Source: Lingula anatina (Eukaryota; Brachiopoda; Lingulata; Lingulida; Lingulidae). From it: a stretch of DNA of 64,000 nucleotides. The stretch is taken from NCBI RefSeq assembly GCF_001039355.2, contig NW_019774659.1:414201-478200 (forward strand), given 5' to 3'. The position numbers were made by a program, and so were the translations under genes. Under the pieces are notes generated by a model. It was not told where the DNA came from and searched no databases. It saw only the letters and a list, made by a program, of their open reading frames with translations. Each line of letters opens with the position of its first letter. Positions within the stretch are counted from its first letter, which is position 1. Positions 11,571 to 23,750 of this stretch are shown here, in pieces.

Positions 11571-14500
11571 ATCTTCTTATATATATATATATATATAGTC
11601 ACAGTCACCGCAACCTGTCTATGTATAACAGGTTGCTAAGAAATGTAAACTCCATCTCATTTACAGCAACTTATTCATCCTAGTGTTAGCTGACCTTGCA
11701 AGGAATTCAGTTTATTGGAATGAATTTCTGAATAACAAGTTAAGAAAATTCACTAGTTAACTAAAGACACAAAACAACTATCACTTTTACATTAAAACCA
11801 TTTTGTTATTATTCTGATAAATTTAGTTACAGTATTGATAAACAAAGTATCATGTTTTCAATAATTAATATTTTAAAGTACAATCCATAACTGCAAGGTT
11901 GTGTCATTGACCAAAATACAACGTTGAGTCAACGTCACATTATGGCGGTGTTTCGACGTGGCTGGATTAACGTTGATTTGACGTTGAATTTAGGTAGATC
12001 AACGGCAATTCAACGTATCAACCTGTTTTCAACGTTGATCCAACGCAACTATGCCTGCTGGGAAGTCACTATGGGAATAGATAAGCGTGGCCATGTTTTT
12101 AGCAAAAATGTCAAAAATATGCTTTTGATTTGTAACTTAATTTAGACATTAGGGGCAAAGGGCGTCATATCCTACGGAATGAACCTAAACGAAAAATGTA
12201 TTCATATACATGTCTGTATTATTCTTTTGACAAAATAGTTAACGGTTTTGTCTTCTACTAGTTCATTTAGAAATTCAAAAATGTATTACGTACATGCAAA
12301 GTCGCAATAGAGTATCAATAGAAGCGTGACCGATACTTGCTGTCACTTGCGTGATCGCTATTTTATCAGTACAAAGCCAGAATTTTAAAATTCAGTAACA
12401 GCCAATTATGGCAACTCAGCGATTTTTCTGTTTACAATATACAGGGTTGCTAGTGTCACTTAGTGAGATAAATGTCCAGTCTTCTATTGTGAGATATTTT
12501 GGTCAATAATATCAAATCTGACATAAGATGCCATTTAAAAGAAAGGAACACCCCCAGAAAATCATATAAACAGTTTGATGTCAGTATTAACTTTAGGCTA
12601 AGATATTAAAGAAAATGATAGCCTCCGGACAGTGATATGTTACACAGTCAAAGAACTCACTACAGTCAATCATGAAAAGTCAGTAATTGCGGGTATGACC
12701 TCCAGCAGCCGCTTACAGCGCCCTCATCCAACATGGCATACCCTGTGACACATTTTTAGAGTTTGGATGGGGATATCATTCCACGCAGTGATATTTGCCT
12801 GTCGCAGTTCATCAATATTTACCGGCCGATGACCAAAGCTATTAATTCTGTGAGTTACTTTTGCTCAAAGTTTTTCAATTCGGTTCATATCTGGAGAGTT
12901 TGCAGGCCAGGGCAGTTGCTGAACCCATTGGTTTTGAAGAAAAACAGTGATTCTGCGGGCTCGATGTGGGGTTGCACAGTCGTCTTGGTACACAAAGTTG
13001 TTCATGAAGATGACTCTTACCAATCGAAGCATTGTTTGCTGTAGAATGTCTCTGTAGGAATCTTGGGTGAAGTTGCCTCCTAGAAAAACCAACTGGTTCT
13101 GGGCACCGACATGAAATACTCCCCAAAGATAGACGTTACCATCCCCTGCTTGCGCCCTAGGCAGTACACCATCATCGTTTTATGCTCCTCTTACACGTCG
13201 GTGGACACGGATTCGACCATCAACCCTAAAAAAATCCATATCTGGCCTCATCACTGAAAACGACGTGATTCTAGTGTTTTGGCTGCAAACGTACGTTTTC
13301 CCAAGCCTATTGCAGACGTCGCTGTATATGACCTGCTGTGAACAGTGGTTTCCCTACTGGCCTTCGTGCAAAATTACCGGCTTGCAGTAATCTGTTGTTC
13401 TCGAGGGACCTTGAAATGGGCGTTTGAATGACATCTGCTTCTCTTTTCTGAGGACACTGGTTGTCTTTGTACGACCAGCACGGTGTCCTCTAAGGAGAAG
13501 GGACACCCTGACACCCTGGTCGAGGTATTGGAGTAGGTCCCCCTGTTGCAGCATTTCTTTGGAGGATTTTACAAACGGTTCCTGATAAATGTTGAATTAC
13601 CTGGCAATGGCTGTCTGTTTCTGGCCATTTTCTCTGAGAGCAAGAATCCCATAGTAAGCTGCGTCGCTTACCTGTCGAACTATGTCTTCACTAAGGTACC
13701 TGTCAAGTTTCAGAGCGATCCATTTGTTGCTTCTCTAAACACACTCCAAAGATTGACCAAGCCCATGCGTTTTTTTTTACAAGGGCAGGAATTGCCGAAA
13801 AGACCACCCCACTTTTCTGACCATAGAACATGCAACTGCGTTCATCAATTGTTTCGAGAGTTGTGTGATTATTAGGTAACACACCTGGCTACACATGGAA
13901 AGACACCTCAGCTTTGGATTTAAAATAGAGAGAAATTAAACATTTTGTAGGAAATTTACCCGCCAAAAAATAATATTCCATATTAAGTGGTAAACTTGTA
14001 TGGCCACTTTTTTTTCGGAGATCATATATTTACATTTAAAACAATAAATAATAAGTTAGCAGTGTCCTATGGTGTAATTCAGACATGTTCATTACAACTA
14101 TTCTGTCAAATACATATGTGCTGTAACCAATTGATAAGTAAAACGGCGCATTCAAAGCAACATGCCTTTTTATTCACTTAATGCAAGTGATTGTTTTATA
14201 CCAAACACACAAATTAGCTTGAAGTATGTGTTTTTGAATCCAGGTCATTTAAAAATACGAACTGGATTGATTGTCTCTTAGCTACTTCTTGAAGGTGTGT
14301 ATATTATCCAGATACGGTTTCTATATTTCCAGAGCGGAGTTCAGCTCAGAGTGAGCCCATAACAGGTAGGGACTGCTATAAAATATTGCAACTCTCTAAA
14401 AAGTCTCTTTTAAGTAATGTTTTAATTTTATACCATACGTTATCGGCATTGAAAGCAGTGTTTAAGTTCTGTTCTGTAGGAACTATCACTCTTACAACGA

Positions 14501-17500
14501 TAAAAAAAAGTTCTGTAATTTATAAGTTTAAGCTAAATATTTATAGTAAAAGCCTTGGAATGTAGTATCATTCATTGATTTGGGTAAATGCACTTTTAGA
14601 CAATATTGTCCGAATTTACCTAATGTATGTAGATAATAATATTACATTGAAACATAATTTTACCCAGATGTGTCTTCAAGTGAAATCGAACCGAAGGGTT
14701 TTGTTGAACTTCAAACTAAAAGTAAATTTTTTAACTGTGTTATGTTTAATTGTTCAATTGCATTTGCGCTTTGCATGCCACCTGTTTTCTAGATTTCAGA
14801 AAAAAAAATTTTCAACACGATTGTAGTAACTAGGTTGGTTTTAGTAAACTTTAATTTAAACTTTAAAGACAATGTTTTTAAATAATATAAAATATATGAA
14901 AATATAAAATATAAAAAATTAAAAAGCTGTTTTGCTGTTTCAGATCTGTCTTCAAGTCAAAGTGAATCAAAGACAGGTGAAAGTAGTTTTATATCCAAAT
15001 GCTAAAAAGAGGCGATGACAACCTCACGCCAGTGCAGTAATATTCCACATTAAACACGTCTACTGCACTTTATACAACACATTATCTCAATTACAAAAAC
15101 ATGTTTATGATCAGTTATATTTCATTGGTATAATTTGATCACGTAAATGATATAGATTGATTGAACAGTACTATCTTATTCAACTGAGTTCCTCTTTAAG
15201 CGTATGCATAATACACGTATGTCATTTCCACCTTTTAAGAGCTGCTTCCTTCTCAATGTGAACATAATTACAGTATTTAGTGAAGCGATACTGTAATAAT
15301 AACGACACAGCAGTGTGAATGATGGACGGCAGTATGTCACGGTGAAATATAATAATAATAATTAATCTCTGAACATACATTTATTATTCAGGTACATTTC
15401 CGAGTCAGTCAGAACTAATGTCATCTCAAAGTGAATCCACATTTGGTATGGACTACATTTTTGTTAAAACAATTGAATTTTTACACTTATTACAAATAGA
15501 AAATAGTGCAATGTATTATCATTCATTTATTTGGTAAAGCATTAAATTGGTTTGATAAATTTATTTTTAGACAATCATGTCTAAATTTACCTGAAACACA
15601 TGTAGACATTTATACATGCAGTTTATTGATGCTCCATATTGTCATTCTAGAAATGTCGTCAAATCAAAAAGTACATAAATGCACATATACACTAAAAAAA
15701 GCTGTTTTACCATTTCAGAATTGACTTCAATTCAATGTGAATCCAACACAGGTAAGTGTCTTTATTGTATCCAAATACCAAAACAAAGTGGCGTTGACAA
15801 TATCACGCCAGTGCGGAGTATTATATTCCAAATTAAGGACCTTGACTGCACTGTATATAACACACTATCCCAATTACAGAAATATGGAAATACTTAGGTT
15901 AATATCAGTGATATAATTTAATTAATAACGTAGATTAGTTGGACAGATTGATCAGGAAAGTGTCTTTTTCAACTAAATTACTCCATTGTGTGTTTGCATG
16001 TAATTCAGATGCTATTTCCTAATTCTAAGCTTTGTTACAGCTGCATCCTTCTTCATGTGAGCTTTATTACAGTACACTGCAGAGACAAATTACAGTAAAG
16101 GACAGTGATATTGTTATAAAAATGACAGAATAAATGAAAGACATCATTTTGTCACGATGAAATTAACCCTTTATCTTTATAATTAAAAGAATTCTATGAA
16201 CCTACGTTTATTATTCAGGAACCTTTCCTAGTCTGTCAGAACTGGTGTCATCTCAAAGTGAGTCCATGTTCGGTATGAACTATAATATTGTTACAGCATG
16301 AAAGCAGCGTTATTCTTTATATTTTAGTAAAACAAATTCAAAACATTTTATTCAATTTTTTATTTGTTTTAAAATGTCTTTACCCTCCCAGAACTGATTA
16401 CAACTCATAGTGTTTCGCCTACGTCGCTACGTATTTTATTCATCTTGAAAAACAAGTTTTTATGGATAAGTGTGGTGTTGACATTTACTATAGTTCACCA
16501 TTCCGGAACTGATGTCAATTCAAAATAGAAAACTATTTGGTAGAAATCTCTGGGATAGTGATAAAGAATGGCTGAAGTTAAATGTAAGGGATTTGATATT
16601 ACATTGTAATCCAAATATTTTACAGAAATAGACAAGATAAAATTAATGCAAAACCGATCCTTACAGTTTCTGCTTTCCACGCAATTTATTCTTTTTTGTC
16701 ATTTCACTTTTCCTGTAGAATTCACAACAACTTCAAAATCCACAGCAACTGTAGAAACCACAAAAACTATAGAAACCACAACTGCAGAATTCACAGCAAC
16801 TGCAGAATCCACAACAACTGCCGAATTCACAACATCAGAATCCACAACAACTGTAGAAACCACCACTAGTAAGACTCTTTTGTGGTTTTTATAATATATA
16901 TATAATATAATAATGTCATAGAAAATGATTCACATCAGTATTTTTAAACGTTATGAATGTGGAATGCATGTATATCAAATATACGAAATATATATATAAT
17001 AATGTATGCTTTTATAAAATCTAAATACACACGCAGCTGATCTGTTGTCTATATATGATGAAATTGCCTTACCAGTTTTCAAATCCTCATTAAATTACAC
17101 CTGTGCATAAGACCATGATCTTCACAATTAAATACAATTTGAAAAGACTGGATGAATTTTAGTGCTTGTGGAAAGCAATATGGTACTATGTAAGTTACGT
17201 TCTATACTTGTTCTCCTTCAGTAGTTGACCCATGTGCCAGCAGCCCATGCCGAAATAACGCAACTTGTAGCCCTACCACAGATAGCTGGCGCAGCGTCGG
17301 TTACCATTGTTCCTGTGGTCATGGTTACACCGGAGACAACTGTGAGTTCGGTAAGCATGTCTCTTAAATGTTTGATGGCGTTCATTAAATTAAATTAGCC
17401 TACAAGGAGACTCTCGGCAATGAATTGTAATAAGGATGAAAGATAATACACAAGTAATGTAGACACAGAGACCAATGCAAAAGCGGCACACAAATCGTGG

Positions 17501-20500
17501 TGTTTGTGTTATTCTACATAGACTGTTATTCGACAGAAATTAAAAATTCAAACATATACATTCGTCAATCCGCACTGTGTAGTATGCCATTCTCTTCCAA
17601 TGTCTACAAAAGATCGATGGCTTTTACGCGATATTTCAGTATCATTATTGGGTGACGTGTGCAAATATTGTAGTATCATTATTAGTGTAAGAGAAAAAGG
17701 TAACCTTTTGACCTCGAATATTTATTAAAACACTTAATTGTCGTTGTGTTGATGACAACCGCGTACATACTGATAAAGGGCATGTTATAATTAACCACGC
17801 TGGTGCATTTGTGCTTCTCATGTGCGATCGAACTTTTGACAAAAGCCCTGAATGCTCGCCGTTCACAGAGAATCAGGATTCCGTGCAATAGTTGTCGGGA
17901 TCATTGTGCCTGTTTTTAACGGTGAAATGTGTAATATCCCTTTCACCGCAGGGTCGCCTGCCTGCTTCCGCCGTGCTCTTTATGTGCAACCTAAGGTGTC
18001 CACATGGGCAATTTAAACGACCCCCGAGCAATATGTGATCGACCTTTTAACCCCCCTGTACCTTCCTCGTGCGAGCAGGCGGTTGTTTGGGCAGAGTGGA
18101 GATAGAGAAAAATCTGGTAGCTGAAAAGTTGCTGTGGAGGCTCTGCACCCTGTGCTTGTACTTTATAGAGTTACAAAGAAGGTACAATAGAGGCCGGCAC
18201 ATTGTCAGCAAAGGTGCATCTTTAACGACAGTGGCCTTCTGCAACTCCAGTGATGCCTAAATCTTTTGATTCGCACCTCAAATATCAACACCCCAACCCT
18301 TTGTGATTTTTTAGAACATAAGAAACTTTACAGTGACCAACGTGTTCATGAAGGCATAATTCTGTCCCTTTCCTATCAAAATGGTTTCTGATACGAATTA
18401 AGAGCGCGTCCATGAGAAAGCCAAACAGATCGGTCAGAAGGCGGCAAGGTGGGGGTCAGCAGATTTTAATAATTTTTGGTGTGGTAAACCATCAACATGA
18501 AAGATATTGTGAGCCACTGTCTTTCTTATTTTGGATCATTAGTTTTAGAGATATGGGGGAAGGTCTTTTATCCGCAATTTTGCCAAAATATTGCATTTTT
18601 TAGCTCATGAAAAGTTATAATTTTAAATATTATTTTTAAAAATCATGTACATCATAAGGAATTATTTAGGTATGCCATATGATGGGTTAAGGAAAGACCT
18701 CTAATACCCAGTACAGATTTTTCGAAAGGGCACTGTCATGACCACACAAGGTTGATTCTAATAAGGCATGTTTTCCGTATGCTTGACCCCCTCCCCTTCT
18801 TTAAATGCACACATCTTCTTTTTTGCAGGTTGTATCCATATAATTTTGGTATGTGCTGATAGAAAAGGGTTGCAAAATAAATTTTGTGAAATAAAATCTG
18901 TGTTAAACCTTGTAAAATAAGAACTATAACAATTTTAAAAAGGGCCTAAAAACGAATATTTTTATACTACTGAAATGCTTATCTGTTTCTTCAACTAAAT
19001 TAATAAGTCAAAACCATGTATAGGTTTGTGAAAAGCCCTTAAAACAATCTTGTTTGCCCTGCAGACAAACTTATGAAGCAAAAATACATTTCTTAAATTT
19101 GTTTATGTTGTAGAAACTAAATGTAAAATAACAATGCTAACTCTGTGATCTATTTTCAACATGGCGGGTACTAGGATTATCACCGGAGCAACTGTGGAGC
19201 AAAGCACATCGTCTTTACAGTGTTAAAACATAATGCTTTCTTAATTTTATGAAGAACAAGCACTAGAGATGCTTAGGTACATCTCAGAAGGATTGGTGTG
19301 CACCAGAATATCACAAGAAATGACCATAGCAGCTGGTCGTCAGCAGGGGCGGATTGAGGCTCAGATTTTGAAGTTTACATTGTCGGGTATCTAATTTTGT
19401 CTGTCGGAAGACGGTCAAAAATGTAGGATGGATCAACAAAGAGAATTTGGAAGACTGTCAGAAAATATCTCTGGATCCGCCCCTGTTAGAATGTGCATTT
19501 TTTATTTATTTTATTTATTTATTATTTTTTTTTTTGAACCACTTCAAACTGTCGTCAGGCTTAGGTTCCTCAATATATGGTTTTCTGCTAAAATTGCTTA
19601 TGTTTGAGGCACTTTTTCAATATCTTCTGTTGTGTTTAACACACTTTTTAAAATTTGTATGATGAGACCAATATATGCTCAGGATCCCTATACAATTTTA
19701 TGGCTGTCAACCCTGCAAAAAGAGAGATATGAATGCTTGAACATTGCTTGGTAGAAAAGTGAGTTTGGGGGGTGGGGTTATAAAAATGGGCGTGGCTCGT
19801 TAGTTTGTGGGTTAAACTAAAATTAAGTAACATATTCTCAATGGCAAATGGCTACTTTAAATAGGTAAATTATCAATTTATTTTAAAAAGTCATCAGTTT
19901 TGACATATTTGCTTATGAAGTGGCTTTATTGACAGAAGCTGAAAATCAAGCCAAAAATGGCCAAAACATTTAATATTATATTATAATTATATCCAATGAT
20001 TTCTTTTGGGATTGTTGCCTTCAATATGAATATCTCCTATGTATGCAACTATATTATGAATTTGGTTGAAATCTGTTGACCCCCACCTTGCCACCCTCTG
20101 ACTGGTCTTATCATGGACACACACTTAACGTTTAAGGCTTGTATATTTTTATTTATTCAGATTTGAATTCATGCGTCAGTAATCCATGTCAAAACAACGC
20201 TACTTGCATGAACTTTAACCATTACCCTGTGTTTGAATGTCGTTGTGCTAATGGTTACAGTGGCCGTTACTGTGAGTTTGGTAAGACTTCGTCTCTCTCT
20301 GATGATATCGACTCAAAATAGGAGGGTAGTATGGCAAAGTAGAATTACTGAGGTTAAATCAAAAGGATTTCATATTACACAATAATTAGCAAACAATAAA
20401 CAGCGATTGCTTCCAGTTCCTCTCTTCCAAGAAATTTATTCTTTTTTCTCATTTTACTTTTGCAGAATTCACAACAACTGTAGAATCCACAACAACTGTA

Positions 20501-23500
20501 GAAACCACAACAAGTAAGACTTTTATATGATGTTTAAAGGGATAAAAGCCCTTCGTATGAGATCTATATTTCACAATAAAAACATTGTAAACAACCCATA
20601 GAAATATAGCATATTCTGTTTTACCACAAAATCGGCAGTTATAGCAATTATTTTGAAATATGAGCTTGTCATTGGACCACGTGACCTCGGTAGATGTCTA
20701 TGCCCTGTAATAAATTCTTAAGAGATTGTTACAAAAAAGGAACTTTTTAGAAAAAAGGAACTAACTTTGAATGTAGAAATAGATACATTTAGCGTTGGTT
20801 AGTATGGGAAAATTGTTGTTTACCCCAGGAAAATTTATTTTCGGCAAAAATGAAAAGTTGTTATCCCTTTCATTTATTGATATCACATGCGATTATTCAA
20901 ATGAATATTTAAACGTCATGAACATGGAATACATGTGTATAAAATATAAGAAATATATCGAAGAAAACAGAAATCTATATATTTTTTTAATATCTTAATA
21001 TACACAGGCAGCTGATCTATTGTCTATGATGAGATAGTTTTAACAGATTTCCACATTTATTAGAAAAAAAGCCTATGTATAAGATCACGGTCTTCGTGTA
21101 TTTGTACTTAAACATTATTTGAAAAGACGGGATAGACTTTGGAGTTTCGGTTTTTTGCCGACAGTAATATGATACTATATAAGTTACGTTCTATACATAT
21201 TCTTCTGCAGTAGTTGACCCATGTGCCAGGAGCCCATGCAGGAATAACGCAACGTGTGCCACTGATAGCTGGCGCAACATTAGCTACTCTTGTTATTGTG
21301 GTCATGGTTATACTGGAGACAACTGTGAGTTCGGTAAGCACGTATCTTAAATGTTTAATGTTGATCATCGGAAATAGCCTATAACAAGAGTATCGGCAAT
21401 GAAAATATTGTAAGGTGGTGTTGACTTATATGTAATAAGGATGAAAATCTATGCACAAATAATGGAGTCTTAGAAACCAATGCAAATGTGACACACAAAG
21501 CTTGGTACAAACTCTGCAATTCGACAGAACTTGAAAATGAAATCACGGTTGATTTTACTGAATTTTGTGCTATATTAGGATATCTATGTTGCGTTTATTT
21601 ACTTTTTTGTTATAATTCATCTAAGAGAAAAAGGCAACTGGTTGTCTTCATTTGATAGTGGAAGCGCCATGATTGCCGTTGTGTTAATCTCAATAGTGAA
21701 CGAAAAGGCCGAAAAGAACGAAACGGAAATGTTATAAGGAAGTGTGTTTGGCCCTTTGAAATTCTCTATACACTGCCTGTAGGAGAAATTACCCGCCTTC
21801 ACAACACTGGTTTCCATTTGCATGCTGATGATATTCAGTTACACACCCAATGTGATTTTAAGAATCCTGATGCTGCCAAAAAACAAATAAGAACTTGTAT
21901 CTCAAACCATAGAACATGAATGATAAGGACCAAGTTAACGGTTAATGATGACAACACTGAGTTCCTTGTTATAATGTTTAACTCATCCACACAAAAGAAA
22001 GTTAGCTGAGAATTTCAGTATAAGAAATAGATGAAGTGTTGTAAAAGCATGTCCTAGTGCTAGAAATCTCAGTGTTTATCTTTACTGTACTTTATCTCTA
22101 CGTCTTGCATGCACCAGTTACTTAATATAGTTTCTTTAAGTGATCATTTGAGTAAAGATACCACTGCTACTGTCATCAACGCTCTGGTCATATTCATACG
22201 TTATTATTAAAATAATAATTATCATTATTTAATTTGCTGTTAAATTTTTAATCCCTGTGTGCGACTAGATTATGAAAAGGTCCCTAAATGTTCGCCATAT
22301 TGTGATTCCATGCAAAGCTTTCGCAACCCTTGTGCCTCTTTTAAATATGCGATATCTCTGTTAAACTATGAAGTACCTCTTGGTCACAGAATCACTTGTT
22401 TGTTCCATGGTGATTCTTGTGTGCAAAATACGGTGTCCACATAGACTATAGACAATTCAGACGTTCCACTGCGCAATGTTTAATCGATCGTTGAACCCCT
22501 TTTTTTCATTTTCTGCGCCACTAGATGGTTGACAGGAGGTATGAATGAATTTTTGGTACTCCAAATGTTTCCGTGGAGGCTCTTCAGTCACCATCTTAAG
22601 TTATCGCAAGTGGTTAGAGGTAAAGGCGCCACAAGGAGGCACAACAGAGAAAGGAACGTCGTCACAATCTTTAATCAACATGCCATCAGTGTCTGTATCC
22701 TTTGATTTACACATTAGATATCAATATACCAACGACTTTTGGGTTATTGCTTAGAAAATTACAGCAACTAATGTATCATGGAGACATATCCATGTCTCTT
22801 TTTTGCCAAAATGTTTTAGATCCGAATTATTGTCTTTGAACCTTGTATATTTTTTATTCAGATATGAGGTCTTGTGTCTCTAACCCTTGTCAAAACAACG
22901 CTACTTGTATAAATTATCATTCTGGCAACGTGTATGAATGTCTTTGTGCGGATGGCTACAGTGGACGATACTGTGAGACAGGTAACACTTCGTCATTCTC
23001 ATTATGTCCATCTTGCTCTTGTGTCATAATGTAGGCATATATTCATATTCTTTTGTCGCCTTTGTACATTTTAACATTGCAGAGAAAATGTTTGGTGTCG
23101 ATTAATAATCATCTAAAACGAATAAAATTGCCGTTTTGTAAATGTTTGGGAATGAATATTATTCATAGAGATACGGCATGATAAAATGAGACTAGCACGG
23201 TAAATTGTCGCAGGAGGTCATGCCCATTCGCCAAGATATACCAATTAAATCTTATTTTAAATGCTTTGCAAAACATTTATAAAACCAAAATATCTAAGAG
23301 GCAATGAATTTTATTAATGCGCCATTCATCATACTCTACTGTATTGACTAAAAAAATAACAAAGCATTATCAAGATTAATACATGTCTAAACTCTCTTTT
23401 GCACTAAAATATATAGGTACCGTACGCGTTCATCTTTCGACACCATTTACTCTGTGAGATATTGACTAATAAATAGTGCGATGATAAAATTTAATTTAAT

Positions 23501-23689
23501 TTTAATTTGGGGAAAACAATGTGAAGTAAAGATTGCATTCAAACCCATGTTTCAATTCAGATATGAACACGTGTGTCAGCAATCCTTGTCAAAATAATGG
23601 CACTTGTATAAACTCTCCATGGACCCACGTGTATTATTGTCGTTGTGCTCCTGGTTACAGTGGACGTAACTGTGAGACAGGTAAGACTC

Positions 23690-23750
<61 letters not shown>

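Noticed and set aside
16510-16543. Another Ser/Gln micro-exon
   Set aside because: The peptide resembles the family, but the base before the expected start is CCG rather than CAG, so there is no acceptor. Treated as a decayed exon.
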